Part shown: positions 36,676-45,648 of the stretch, one piece after another
Position numbering within the stretch: the first letter of the stretch is position 1
Layout: every line of letters starts with the position of its first letter
Source: Cupriavidus malaysiensis
GTDB lineage: Bacteria; Pseudomonadota; Gammaproteobacteria; Burkholderiales; Burkholderiaceae
NCBI RefSeq assembly: GCF_001854325.1
Contig: NZ_CP017755.1
Location: 868,001-932,000, forward strand
Direction of reading: 5' to 3'
Length of the DNA: 64,000 nucleotides
The notes under the pieces: generated by a model
What the model was told of the DNA's origin: nothing
What the model saw: only the letters and a program-made list of their open reading frames with translations
Databases searched by the model: none
Made by a program: the position numbers and the translations under genes

Positions 36676-37461
36676 ATGAAAATAACGCAGCTCCGCAATG
36701 CCACGGTCGTCGTCGAGATTGGTGCCCACAGAATCCTGGTTGATCCGATGCTGGCTCCCAAAGGCGCAATGCCGCCACTGAGGCTCCTCGGCCAGCGAGA
36801 GCGTAATCCCCTCGTTGATTTGCCGCCGGTGACCGATTCGTTACTGGAAACGGTGACGCATTGCCTGATTACGCATTGCCAGAAAGGGCATTTCGACCAT
36901 CTCGACCGCGTGGGCAAGCACTGGCTACGCAGCAGGAAAATTCCCGTTATCTGTACGCCGCATGACGCGAAGCATCTTCGTCAACGCGGCTTAAACGTGA
37001 GTCCACTGGCGGAGAATCATCATGATCCGCAGCCATTCCTCGGCGGGAGAATCAGGACGATGGCTTGCAAGCATGGGAAAGGCATGGTTGGACTGTTGAT
37101 GGAGCACGGCGTCGGCTACTTGATCGAGATGCCGGGGGAGCCCAGCCTGTATCTCTCCGGCGATACCATTTTTACACCTGCAATTCGTGAATTCATCGCG
37201 TGGCATCGGCCCAAGGTTTCCCTGATTCCAGCCGGAGGCGCCAGGTTCGACGTCGGGCATGAAATCATCATGGGCATGGAAGGCGTGATTGAATTCACCA
37301 AGGCCCTGAAAGGCGTAGTAGTTGCCAATCATCTGGAAGCGCTGAGTCATTGCCCCGTACAACGGGCGGAACTAAGGGCCGCTGCAGCCCTGGCAGGCGT
37401 AGGCGATCGGCTGCGGATTCCCGCGGATGGGGAGGCATTGGAATTCGATCCTCTGAGCTAG
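36676..37461 (+). CDS. MBL-fold metallo-hydrolase (UlaG-like)
   Basis: The 261-residue protein is in the beta-lactamase_B_3/UlaG-like group. It begins MKITQLRNATVVVEIGAHRILVDPML. The metal motif is a variant: THCQKGHFDHLD, where the usual H-x-H-x-D-H starts with Cys in place of the second His. Further blocks are LYLSGDTIFTP (metal-bridging Asp) and VVVANHLEALSHC (last His). The substrate is unknown. It is divergent from the GlxA-type regulator by 29 bp and its end overlaps the convergent H-NS-like gene by 4 bp. Confidence 0.85.
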   Translation: MKITQLRNATVVVEIGAHRILVDPMLAPKGAMPPLRLLGQRERNPLVDLPPVTDSLLETVTHCLITHCQKGHFDHLDRVGKHWLRSRKIPVICTPHDAKHLRQRGLNVSPLAENHHDPQPFLGGRIRTMACKHGKGMVGLLMEHGVGYLIEMPGEPSLYLSGDTIFTPAIREFIAWHRPKVSLIPAGGARFDVGHEIIMGMEGVIEFTKALKGVVVANHLEALSHCPVQRAELRAAAALAGVGDRLRIPADGEALEFDPLS

Positions 37462-37742
37462 GAGGCAGCACGAAAATGCTCGATGGTCTGGCCCGCATTC
37501 ACCGCGCGTCGCAGCCAGTCTGGTAGCTCACCGTCACCGTCCCAGGTATGGCCTTGTGCGTCCCTGAAGCGAATACGCCCACCCTGCTCGGCCTCAATGG
37601 GTGACGACACCCAGCATCCCGCAGCCTGGAGATCAGCCAGATGCAATCCAAATCGAGCCATTTGCGTCTTGATCCAGAGAATTGCCTCCGCGCGTTCGCG
37701 CAGCAGTTGAACTTCGGAGTTGAGGGGGAGGGCACGGAGCAT
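37458..37742 (-). CDS. H-NS-like nucleoid protein
   Basis: The 94-residue product has an N-terminal helical segment (LLRERAEAILWIKTQMARFGLHLADL) and the C-terminal DNA-binding part typical of betaproteobacterial H-NS proteins (IRFRDAQGHTWDGDGELPDWLRRAVNAGQTIEHF). Such proteins silence AT-rich acquired DNA. It converges with the MBL-fold gene. A nearby island of lower GC could be one of its targets, though that is only inference. Confidence 0.9.
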   Translation of the reverse strand: MLRALPLNSEVQLLRERAEAILWIKTQMARFGLHLADLQAAGCWVSSPIEAEQGGRIRFRDAQGHTWDGDGELPDWLRRAVNAGQTIEHFRAAS

Positions 37743-38186
37743 ACACGCCGGCGGAATGACCGCGGATCAGTTGAGCGTCGAAGGCAAGCGCCAGACCAGT
37801 ATTCCAGCAGCTGTGGCTGGCAACTCAGGGCTGAACGCGACGCACATTCTAGCCTAAGAAGGACATCCCCCAGCCAGGGAAACGCTGATCAATGAGGTCG
37901 GCGTATCATGGCATGCCGCTGGACCGGGTGGCCACATTCTGCGCGGCGACCGATGGTGCGTCTGCCGCCATGCCAAAACCTCACTTCGGGGCATAAGACT
38001 ATTGCGCATGGTCGAAACCGGTGCTGACAATTACTGATATTCGGCTCTCAGGAGCCATATGCACGCCCGGCGCAATCCCCAGGCAATTGGTGCAGTCGCC
38101 TTCTGAACGGCAGCGGCGCATCGGGATAATTTCTCTGTCCCATTGCGCAGGGATGCGAACTAATCGATCTATTGTCAGCGGCCAAA
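37743..38186. other. Intergenic, no supported gene
   Basis: About 440 bp upstream of the H-NS-like gene and downstream of the hydrolase at 38187. It should hold the H-NS-like gene promoter, but I see no clear -35/-10 pair. Short frames on both strands look non-coding. Confidence 0.4.
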
Positions 38187-39443
38187 TCAATTGCCGGTCT
38201 TCAGGCGTCGCATGAGCCAGTTCGCGGTGAACTCGAAGTGCTCTCGCATGTTCGATTCGGCCGTGTGCCCATCATCCCCAAAGACCAGTTGCGTCACATT
38301 GAAGCCAAGCGCGGCAAGAGCTGTAGGTTCGTCTCTGGAAACGAGATCTTCACGGGCGCCGTTCACCATGAGGATGGGTTTGCGCAACTGCGCCGCGGTT
38401 GGCATCTTCAATTGACGTGAGAGTTGGAACGCTTCGTAGTATTCGCACATCGTCTGACGAGGTGTCGTCCGCGGATTCATGTTGGCAAATACAGTGTAGG
38501 GAGCGACGATCCATGCAGGCGCTTTCTCGCAATGCACTTGTCCGAAGCTCGCATCGCTGGGGCCACCTATATTGACAATCGCTCGGTAGAGGTCGTTTCG
38601 CAGCCCGCCAAGTGTTCCCAGATAGCCCCCCATGCTCCAGCCGTACACTGCCACTCGGCTTGTGTCCAGGTCGCTGCGAGTCTTGATGTAGTCTGCAATC
38701 GTGTCAAGCATCGCAGAGGACTCCGGACGAAATCCCAATTGATTCTCCCCGGTGTCCGGATTTTCCACAATGAGGGTTGCAAAACCGCGACCCATGAAGT
38801 AGTCGCTGTGCCGGATCATCTCCGTCTTCAGGTTGTCCAGGCCGCCGAGAATGACCAGAACCGGCGGCTTCTGATTGCTGCCGCCTTGCCTCGGCAGTGC
38901 ACGGAAGTAGCCGACGAATTCCTTTTCGCCAGACTTGAATGCTATTCGCTGGAGCGGTTTTCCCAGGACCGCGTAGGCTCGTTCGGTCGCCTGCAGGTCT
39001 GCCGCGGGGATCTGCTTGGGTAGCCGATTCATCCGCAGATAGAAAGCGGCCTTCTTGTAAGCGGCCGACGCGGACGCATTGTCGCCCCGCTCCTCGGCCG
39101 CGCGGGCTTGTTCCAGATGCATCTGAGCGGCCTTGCTAAAAGTCGCTTGCCAGGTCGGTTCCAACGGTCCTGCATGTTGCGGCAGAGTTCCAACCACGTC
39201 ATCGAATGTGCTTGGCTCTATGCCGGCATCCTCGAGCCACCAACAGATGTTGAACTTGAACGAAGGATGCATGCGAGCGATGCCCCCCGGATACTCCGCC
39301 TGTCCTTTCCTGCAGAACTCGGCCATGCTGTCCGCGGCCCTCGCTGAGGGGGTGCCCTGTGCAGCGGATTCGCGCGGCACAACCGCAGCAAGAAGGACGG
39401 CTCCAAGCAGCGTCAAGAGATTCGAGATCAATTTGTCCGTCAT
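38187..39443 (-). CDS. Exported alpha/beta-hydrolase (FrsA/dienelactone-hydrolase-like)
   Basis: The 418-residue protein starts at ATG 39443 with AAGGA seven bases upstream. The signal peptide is LISNLLTLLGAVLLAAVVPRESAAQ. The hydrolase core has KPPVLVILGGLDNLKTEM, the nucleophile elbow VYGWSMGGYLGTLGGL, an Asp in NGAREDLVSRDEPT and a His in FGDDGHTAESNMREHFEF. It is secreted to the periplasm and may be an esterase. It lies 67 bp downstream of the reductase gene, probably in one TetR-controlled operon. Confidence 0.87.
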   Translation of the reverse strand: MTDKLISNLLTLLGAVLLAAVVPRESAAQGTPSARAADSMAEFCRKGQAEYPGGIARMHPSFKFNICWWLEDAGIEPSTFDDVVGTLPQHAGPLEPTWQATFSKAAQMHLEQARAAEERGDNASASAAYKKAAFYLRMNRLPKQIPAADLQATERAYAVLGKPLQRIAFKSGEKEFVGYFRALPRQGGSNQKPPVLVILGGLDNLKTEMIRHSDYFMGRGFATLIVENPDTGENQLGFRPESSAMLDTIADYIKTRSDLDTSRVAVYGWSMGGYLGTLGGLRNDLYRAIVNIGGPSDASFGQVHCEKAPAWIVAPYTVFANMNPRTTPRQTMCEYYEAFQLSRQLKMPTAAQLRKPILMVNGAREDLVSRDEPTALAALGFNVTQLVFGDDGHTAESNMREHFEFTANWLMRRLKTGN

Positions 39444-39510
39444 AGTCTTTCCTTTTTGCGGTTCGTCGGCTCCCCCCAAGAACCAGGGCGATGGAGAGGT
39501 CTACCTGGCG

Positions 39511-40560
39511 TTACCGGGGCGACGCACTGGGTAGCCAGCCATTGCGGCGATACCAAGCGACCGTATCGGCAAGGGTTTGCTCGATGGGGCGAAATTTCAG
39601 TTGAAGTTTCTGCTCGCTCTTCGTGTGAATGAAATGACTGCGTCCCGCCTCCTTGCGCATCAGCCTCACCGTCGCCAAGCTGAGCAAGATGGGTTTGCCG
39701 CTGATCTTTGCGTAGACTTCCTGTGCTGCAGCCAGGAAATACAGAAGCAGGAAAGGCAAGTTGTTTGTGGGCGTCTTGATGCCCGCGATCTTCCCCAGCA
39801 AGGGAACCAATTCCTGCATCGTCATGTGGCGGCCAGCAGCCAGATAGCGTTCGCCGCGCTGACCGCGCTCTGCAGCTGAAATCTGCGCCCTCGCTACATC
39901 ACGAGCATCGACAAGCGAGAAGCTCCCTGGCAGCAACCCAGGCAATTTCCCAAGCACCACATCGTTGACAAATTGTCCTGACGAAGTCGGGCCGATATCG
40001 GCGGGCCCCCACATCCACCCAGGCAAGACAAAGCTCGCATGCATGTCCGGATGCGTTTCAAGAAAGGCCGATACGACTTGATCGGCCAGTATCTTGCTTC
40101 GGTAATAGTCGTCGTCAGCATCTGCCAGATCACGCAGGCAGGTCTCGTCGATGGGCATGCCCGGTTCGCCGTTCAGCACCGCGATGGACGAGGTCTGAAC
40201 GAAGCGCCGGATGCCGGCCTCGTATGCCCGCTCGATAAGCTGCCGCGTGCCATCCACATTGATGCGTTTGAGCGCTTTCCAGTGGCTGCCGCCCTTGAAG
40301 TTGTCGCGAAAGAATGCGGCGGTGTGGAACACGACGTCACATCCCTGGAGGGCTGCGGAGAAAGCGGGTACATCCGCCATGTCGCCCAGCACCAATTCAA
40401 CGCCTTTCAGTCCCGCGAACTGTTGCATACCTTTGGTCTCCGAGCGGACGAGCGCCTTGACGGAGACGCCGCGTGCGACCAGCTCACGCACAAGGTTGTT
40501 GCCGAGAAGGCCTGTGGCGCCGGTGACGAACGCGCGCCGTGGGCTGCTGAGTTTTTCCAT
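39511..40560 (-). CDS. NAD(P)-dependent epimerase/dihydroflavonol-reductase-like SDR
   Basis: This extended short-chain dehydrogenase has 349 residues. The dinucleotide motif AFVTGATGLLGNNLVRELVARG is at the N-terminus. VFHTAAFFRD and the catalytic Y-x-x-x-K in DDYYRSKILADQ are present. Residues 180-290 form the substrate lobe (PGWMWGPADIGPTSSG). The substrate is unknown. Candidate operators for the divergent TetR gene lie just upstream. Confidence 0.9.
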   Translation of the reverse strand: MEKLSSPRRAFVTGATGLLGNNLVRELVARGVSVKALVRSETKGMQQFAGLKGVELVLGDMADVPAFSAALQGCDVVFHTAAFFRDNFKGGSHWKALKRINVDGTRQLIERAYEAGIRRFVQTSSIAVLNGEPGMPIDETCLRDLADADDDYYRSKILADQVVSAFLETHPDMHASFVLPGWMWGPADIGPTSSGQFVNDVVLGKLPGLLPGSFSLVDARDVARAQISAAERGQRGERYLAAGRHMTMQELVPLLGKIAGIKTPTNNLPFLLLYFLAAAQEVYAKISGKPILLSLATVRLMRKEAGRSHFIHTKSEQKLQLKFRPIEQTLADTVAWYRRNGWLPSASPR

Positions 40561-40578
40561 ATCGACTGAACTTCAAAA

Positions 40579-40588
40579 ATCACATGAA
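40579..40588 (+). promoter_or_regulatory. Candidate TetR operator half, reductase side
   Basis: ATCACATGAA occurs here, 19 bp before the reductase start codon. Its exact reverse complement TTCATGTGAT occurs at 40686-40695 before the TetR start. A paired 10-bp motif in front of both divergent genes is the usual pattern for an autoregulating TetR protein. Confidence 0.6.
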
Positions 40589-40685
40589 TTTTCAATATAC
40601 ATCCGGCAGGTTGAAATATCAAGTGACATCCGGAATGGCGTTTGACTTCGGTCCAGATGCACCGCCCGACGGCCGACATCCGAAT

Positions 40686-40695
40686 TTCATGTGAT
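40686..40695 (+). promoter_or_regulatory. Candidate TetR operator half, regulator side
   Basis: TTCATGTGAT is the inverted copy of the motif at 40579-40588 and lies 12 bp before the tetR-like start codon at 40708. The context AATTTCATGTGATAT is similar, though not identical, to the complement of the first site. Confidence 0.6.
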
Positions 40696-40707
40696 ATCTT
40701 TCCCGGC

Positions 40708-41325
40708 ATGAGCACTACGACAGCAAGAAGGCGCCTGACCCGCGAAGAAAGCCAGGCGCAAACTCGCGAGCGCCTGATCAACGCTGCACAGCACTTGTTC
40801 GTGTCGAACGGGTATGGGGGTGCATCGATCCGTGACATCGCGAACAACGCGGGCTATTCCCAAGGCGCCTTTTATTCAAACTTCTCGAGCAAGGAGGACA
40901 TCCTGCTAGAGTTGCTGCGGCGGCACATGGAAGCAGAAGCGCTGCAGCTGTCCACGGTCATGGGCAACAACGCGCAGCAGCTCGAGCAAATACTGGCCGA
41001 ACTGGAAGCCTGGGCTTCTACGCTCAATCAAGATGCTGACTGGTGCATGCTTTCCATCGAACTGCAGTTGCATGCCAAACGCAGCCCGACGTTCGCTGCC
41101 GAGTACCAGAAGGTATGGGGCAAGCACCGGTCCGAGATCGGTAGCGTAATCAGCCTGTTGTTTGAGAAGCTCGGGCGCCCGGCCCCTGCCTCGCCGGACG
41201 AACTAGCTGCTGCCTTCATGGCACTTTCGCATGGGCTGGCGCTGCAAAGGACCACCGATCGCCTGGATCCGCCGGGGCGGCTGATCATGGTGTTCCTACG
41301 TGGATTGATCGCAAGTGCGAAGTAG
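40708..41325 (+). CDS. TetR/AcrR-family transcription repressor
   Basis: The 205-residue protein has the TetR N-terminal domain (RERLINAAQHLFVSNGYGGASIRDIANNAGYSQGAFYSNFSSKEDILLELL) and a C-terminal ligand domain. ATG 40708 gives the usual short N-terminal arm (MSTTTARRRLTREESQAQT); longer upstream starts would cover the operator region. It is divergent from the reductase/hydrolase pair, which it probably represses. Confidence 0.92.
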   Translation: MSTTTARRRLTREESQAQTRERLINAAQHLFVSNGYGGASIRDIANNAGYSQGAFYSNFSSKEDILLELLRRHMEAEALQLSTVMGNNAQQLEQILAELEAWASTLNQDADWCMLSIELQLHAKRSPTFAAEYQKVWGKHRSEIGSVISLLFEKLGRPAPASPDELAAAFMALSHGLALQRTTDRLDPPGRLIMVFLRGLIASAK

Positions 41326-41485
41326 TCTCAAGAATTGAGAAATGCGTTCGTACTGGAGCGCGGGCACCACACGGCTGATGTGTATTAGTTATGACTCGAT
41401 CTGACATGTGGCCGGACTGCTGAACCGGCATCCACCGATTCAATGAGGAACCGGTCGCCCTCCGGCTCGGCCGGGACAGCGCCTA

Positions 41486-42325
41486 CTAGCTGCCAGACAG
41501 AGCCAGGATGCGCTTCGCCTGCTCGATGACGGGCCGGTCAACCATCTTTCCGTCGACCTGCACGGCATGGCTGCCGGACGAGGTGGCCTCGATCACGCGC
41601 CGGGCCCAATCGGCCTGTTGCGCGGACGGACGGAAGCCCGCTTGCACGCCGGCCACCTGCGACGGGTGGATACACAGCTTGCCGGCGAAGCCGAGTTCCC
41701 GGGCGTAGGCGACGTCGTCAGCCAGAACGGTCTCATCCGTCAGCGCGGTGGTCACGCCGTCGACAGGCGGCGGCAGACGGGCGACGCGCGAGGCCAGCAC
41801 GAGGCGGCTGCGTGCGTAGGCCAGTGCGTCACGGGTGTGCTCGCAGCCGAGGTCGACAGCGTAGTCGATGGAGCCGAACGCCAGCCGCGCCACGCCGGGC
41901 GCCGTGGCGATGGCGTCGGCCTGATGCAAGCCAATGGCGCTTTCAATGATCGCCACCAGTACGCCGTGCGGATTGATCCTGCGCAGCGCCTCGGCGATGC
42001 CGCCCAACGTCGCAGGTTGTTCGGCCTTGGGAACCATCAGCCCGGCCAGCGGCGTGCCGGCGGGCAGGGTGGCGAGCCACTCAAGGTCGGCATTGAAATA
42101 AGGCGAGGCGGTGTCATTGATCCGGACAAGGACATTCGCCACCTGCCCTGAAAGCTGCCTTGCCGCGAGCCACGAGGCGATTGCCACGCGGGCGGCGTCC
42201 TTGCCGTTGGGATGGACTGCATCCTCCAGGTCGAAGACTGTCACGTCGGCGCCGGCGGCAACGGCTTTGTCGAAGCGCTCGTGCCGGTTGCCCGGCACGA
42301 AGAGATAGGTGGTGGCGATGTTCAT
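41486..42325 (-). CDS. HpcH/HpaI aldolase family, CitE-like CoA-ester lyase
   Basis: The 279-residue protein starts MNIATTYLFVPGNRHERFDKAVAAGADVTVFDLEDAVHPNGK, the CitE signature with the DLEDAV metal and substrate motif. Other blocks are VLVRINDTASPYFNADLEWL, LMVPKAEQPA, VAIIESAIGLHQADAIA and GFAGKLCIHPSQV. Family members cleave citryl-, citramalyl- or malyl-CoA. With the CoA-transferase and hydratase at 51072-53144 it would supply the citramalyl-CoA lyase step of an itaconate-type pathway; this role is inference. The start at 42325 is fixed by the family N-terminus. Confidence 0.88.
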   Translation of the reverse strand: MNIATTYLFVPGNRHERFDKAVAAGADVTVFDLEDAVHPNGKDAARVAIASWLAARQLSGQVANVLVRINDTASPYFNADLEWLATLPAGTPLAGLMVPKAEQPATLGGIAEALRRINPHGVLVAIIESAIGLHQADAIATAPGVARLAFGSIDYAVDLGCEHTRDALAYARSRLVLASRVARLPPPVDGVTTALTDETVLADDVAYARELGFAGKLCIHPSQVAGVQAGFRPSAQQADWARRVIEATSSGSHAVQVDGKMVDRPVIEQAKRILALSGS

Positions 42326-42336
42326 GGCGGTGCCTT

Positions 42337-42426
42337 TCAGCGGGCGGCAAGGTGGAACACGGAGCCTTCGTGCTCGTCGTCCTGCTCGATCATGTGCGAC
42401 GAGGCGCCGTTGATCAGCGCCGGGCA
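42337..42426 (-). pseudogene. MmgE/PrpD-family fragment
   Basis: The frame reads CPALINGASSHMIEQDDEH EGSVFHLAAR and then stops. The NGASSH-x-x-x-x-DDEHE pattern is the conserved active-site block of MmgE/PrpD proteins (2-methylcitrate dehydratase family). Only about 30 residues remain and both ends are lost. It lies 11 bp upstream of the CitE-like gene, so a prpD-like gene once preceded it in the same operon. Confidence 0.55.
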
Positions 42427-42886
42427 GTACGGCCAACGGCGACGGCGTCGACGTGATGCAAGAAATGAAGACTATGGCTCGCCACGGAAGTCGTGGCGTA
42501 CCGTTCGGGGCTCGCCATCGTCGAGAAGCGCTAGTTGTATCCCAAGAACGCGATGGCGGTCACGTCTTGCCGGTCATTCAAATTCTCCATCAGCACCTCG
42601 GTCGGTGTCCGTCTCCAGGAAATGGCCGTTGGATCGGGGTCTTTAACCGCAACCGGTGTGACCGCGTGGCAAGGCCGGGATACCAGCTCCAGCCTGTTTT
42701 CGCTGCCCAAGTGAGCTTCGACTAGGGTCATGGCTTCTCCTATTGCTGTGATTGCTGAATCTGTACTTCATCAATTCCCGCAAGTCTGTCGAAATCATTG
42801 CCGACTTGCTTCGAGCCGACACGGAACCCGCCTGATATGCAGTTGCAAGACTGTAGGCAGTCCTTGGCCGGTTCGTCACGGCGCAG
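42427..42886. other. Degenerate stretch between PrpD fragment and PrpF-Bug gene
   Basis: About 460 bp. A 66-codon frame on the - strand (42531-42731, MTLVEAHLGSENRLELVSRP...) and a 90-codon frame on the + strand are open but neither has a recognised domain. The region probably contains the debris of the deletion that shortened the prpD-like gene. Confidence 0.4.
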
Positions 42887-44923
42887 TTAACACGAGTCGG
42901 CTAATTGAGGATATGGAGCAGGAAGTGCTGGCGCCAGACTTGACTCGATAACGACGCGCCGCCATCGCGTCAACTCGGCCTCCACTTTTGCTGCGAGCGC
43001 CTCCGGACTGCTTGGCTCCGCCGTCGCACCGTAACTTTCAAAACCCGCAATGACGTCTGGGTCTCGCAAGACTTCGTTCAATACCTGATTCAGCTCATCC
43101 ACCTGGGCGGAGGGAGTGCCAGCGGGCGCGAACAGTGCGTACCATTGTGTCAATTGCACGCCGGAAATCCCCGCTTCAGCCAGGGTAGGAACATCCGGCA
43201 AACAAGTGAGGCGTTGCGGACCGGCAACCGAAAGCGCATGAAGGCGCCCGGCACGTAGCGGCCGATACGCAGTGAGCAGGCTGGAAAACATCACCTGTGC
43301 GTGCCCTTCGATGGTGGACGCAATTGCCGGAGCAGCGCCGTCAAAGGTGAGAGAGCGCATTGATGTGCCAGTGGCAAGCTGGAAGAGTTCTGCAGCGAAA
43401 TGAGGCGGTGTGCCGTCGCCTGCGGACGCGTAGCGCAGACCCTGTGGCTCTTGTTTCAAGCGGGCGATCAGAGCCTCCACGTCAGCCGGCACGTTCGACG
43501 GATTTGCCACCAGCAATATCGGAGATGACCCAATGAGACCTATCGGCGCGAAGCTGCGGAGGGGATCGTACCCGACCTTCTGAAGGGCGGGATTCATCGC
43601 GTGTGTTCCCACGTAGCCAAGGAGCAACGTATGTCCATCGGGGACCGCCCGCGCAACATACTCGCAGGCTATCCCTCCGTTCGCTCCGGCCCGGTTATCG
43701 ATGACCACCTCTTGTCCGAGCAGACGCCTGATGCGGGGACCGATGAGGTGAGCCACAGCGTCATTGCCACCGCCTGCGCGTGTAGGAAGGATGATCTGCA
43801 AAGGCTTCGCGCGCGATCCCACCGAAGCCTTTGCCATTGGCGCGGGCCGGGAGAAAACGTAGTCGGGCAGATGGAGTTCACCAGCCATGATTTTTCGGGC
43901 CGTTCGAACAAGCGCTGCTCGAGTTACTTTCGTGGCACCACCTTCGCCCTCCAGTTCGACTTCGACTTCGATCCGCCCAGCGGGATGAAGCACCACGAGG
44001 GCATGTCGGCCAGCGTGCCTTTCGTTTTGGCTCGCGACGGTACCCGGCAATGCGAAGGCGCTGGCCACGCCGATCGCTCCTGTAACGGCATGAGAGGCAT
44101 GGCACTTGCGCGGAGTGAAGTAGCGCGATGTGATGCTATCGCGCGAGTCGCCCGGGCTGACCAGCACTGGCTTCGGAATGACGCTGTCAGACACATCGCC
44201 GAGGCCCATCAGCAGGCCGGCTTGCAATCGCAGCGTCTCCAGTCGCGCCAGCAATGCTGCATCGCTGTCGAGCGTGGCCGGTGCTTCACGGCCGCTGACG
44301 CCCAGGTCGCAGGCCCGGACAATCATCAGCGGCATGGCCGCGTCGATGCAAGTCACCTCGATGCCATCGATCACATCGATGCGTTTTCCCGTTGGGAATA
44401 CTTGGCCTGTCACGGCACCCCAGGCATCCAGAAAATCAAGCAAGATCGGCGCGCCGGTTCCAGCGACACCGTCGATGCGGGTGTCACCGTCATAGGTTAT
44501 CCGGCCATCCGGCGTACGTACGGTCACGTCAATTCGAGCGCCAGTATTGACGTTATGCACGCGTATGCGAGTCGTGTCGCGCTCGACCTTGACGAGACCC
44601 TGCTCGATGGCGAAAGGCGCGACGCCTGACAGCATGTTGCCGCAGTTGGGGCGTGTATCCACCGAGCAATTGCCGACTCCTACCTGAACAAAAAGATAGT
44701 CCAGGTCACAATCCGGCTGCGTGGACCGTGACACAATGGCCACCTTGCTGTTAAGCGTGCTGCCTCCTCCAACGCCGTCAAGTTGCAAGGGATCCGATGC
44801 TCCGATCGCGCCAATCAACGCCTGGTCACGCTCCTCGTCGCTTTCCGGTAGCCATTCGCGCAGGAAAAACGGTCCGCGAGAAGTGCCGGCGCGCATCAGG
44901 ACACAGGGAATAGTTTTACTCAT
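42887..44923 (-). CDS. PrpF-family isomerase fused to a Bug/TctC domain
   Basis: The 678-residue product combines two normally separate proteins. Residues 1 to about 375 are PrpF-like isomerase (MSKTIPCVLMRAGTSRGPFFL, LDGVGGGSTLNSKVAIV, DTRPNCGNMLSGVAPFAIEQGLV), which shifts double bonds in aconitate-type acids. From about 380 the sequence is a Bug binding protein (LQIILPTRAGGGNDAVAHLI, NRAGANGGIACEYVARAVPDGHTLLLGY), lacking its signal peptide. The join (FSRPAPMAKASVGSRAKPLQ) is in frame. The Bug half would stay in the cytoplasm. It is adjacent to a related Bug gene at 44925-47181. It could be a genuine fusion or a deletion product. Confidence 0.82.
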   Translation of the reverse strand: MSKTIPCVLMRAGTSRGPFFLREWLPESDEERDQALIGAIGASDPLQLDGVGGGSTLNSKVAIVSRSTQPDCDLDYLFVQVGVGNCSVDTRPNCGNMLSGVAPFAIEQGLVKVERDTTRIRVHNVNTGARIDVTVRTPDGRITYDGDTRIDGVAGTGAPILLDFLDAWGAVTGQVFPTGKRIDVIDGIEVTCIDAAMPLMIVRACDLGVSGREAPATLDSDAALLARLETLRLQAGLLMGLGDVSDSVIPKPVLVSPGDSRDSITSRYFTPRKCHASHAVTGAIGVASAFALPGTVASQNERHAGRHALVVLHPAGRIEVEVELEGEGGATKVTRAALVRTARKIMAGELHLPDYVFSRPAPMAKASVGSRAKPLQIILPTRAGGGNDAVAHLIGPRIRRLLGQEVVIDNRAGANGGIACEYVARAVPDGHTLLLGYVGTHAMNPALQKVGYDPLRSFAPIGLIGSSPILLVANPSNVPADVEALIARLKQEPQGLRYASAGDGTPPHFAAELFQLATGTSMRSLTFDGAAPAIASTIEGHAQVMFSSLLTAYRPLRAGRLHALSVAGPQRLTCLPDVPTLAEAGISGVQLTQWYALFAPAGTPSAQVDELNQVLNEVLRDPDVIAGFESYGATAEPSSPEALAAKVEAELTRWRRVVIESSLAPALPAPYPQLADSC

Positions 44924-44924
44924 C

Positions 44925-45568
44925 TCAGTCCGCCTTCAACTTCGCCGCCTGCACGACCGCCTTCCATTTCACTTGCTCCTGTTGCATAAAGATCTGCATT
45001 TGATTCGGCGTCATTGTCGCGACCTCCGCGCCCTGGCCTTCCAGGCGTTGAACGACGCTTTTCTCCGCCAGCGCCTGGTTGAGCGTCTTGTTTAACGCCT
45101 CTATGATCGGCGCCGGGGTATTGGCAGGTGCGAAGATCCCATACCACTGCGAAACGTCGACATCATTGATGCCCTGCTCTTTTAGTGTGGGGACGTCTGG
45201 CATCAATGCGGAACGCTTGCTGCCCGCGATGCCAACCGCCTTAAGCTTGCCCCCCTTTACATAAGGGATGGCCGTAAAAAGACTTGGAAACATCACTTGT
45301 GTCTGGCCTGCTATGGTGTCGTTGATCGCAGGTGCAGACCCCTTGTACGGAACATGAAGCATGTCGGTGCCCGTGGAGAGTTTGAACATCTCGGCGGCAA
45401 AGTGCGGGGCGGTCCCATTGCCAGCGGATGCGTAGCTGACCTTGCTTGGCGTCGCCTTCAGCAGAGCCACGACGGCCTTCGCATCGTTCGCTTTCACCCC
45501 GGGATTGAGGACCATCACCGTCGCCGACGACCCGACCATGCCGACTGGCACGAAGTCCTTAACGGGGT
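44925..45568 (-). pseudogene. 3' part of a Bug gene interrupted by an IS481-family element
   Basis: This is the C-terminal two thirds of a Bug protein (VKDFVPVGMVGSSATVMVLNPG, YASAGNGTAPHFAAEMFKLSTGTDMLHVPYKGSAPAINDTIAGQTQVMF). Its 5' part is at 46848-47181 beyond the insertion. Removing the element and one copy of the CGGGGT duplication restores one frame of 323 residues (RYDPVKDFVPVG at the join), so the insertion is the only lesion. It ends 1 bp before the PrpF-Bug fusion gene. Confidence 0.93.
45563..45568 (+). repeat. Target-site duplication, left copy (CGGGGT)
   Basis: The six bases CGGGGT flank the IS481-family element on its left and are repeated at 46848-46853 on its right. A clean duplication indicates simple transposition. 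Confidence 0.88.
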
Positions 45569-45618
45569 TGTATAGACCGGGGACATGGTGGACAGGTGTG
45601 CGAGGACATGGTTGACAC
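45569..45618 (+). repeat. Left terminal inverted repeat of the IS481-family element
   Basis: It begins TGTATAGACCGGGGACATGG and ends GAGGACATGGTTGACAC. It pairs with the complement of 46798-46847 over about 50 bp, with differences only in the middle. Confidence 0.9.
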
Positions 45619-45648
45619 TTCACGGCAGAGTTTCTGCCGGAGTCCGTC

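Noticed and set aside
42887..44629. Possible + strand gene (342 codons from 43601) opposite the PrpF-Bug fusion
   Set aside because: His/Arg-rich translation without features, on the opposite strand of a clear coding frame.
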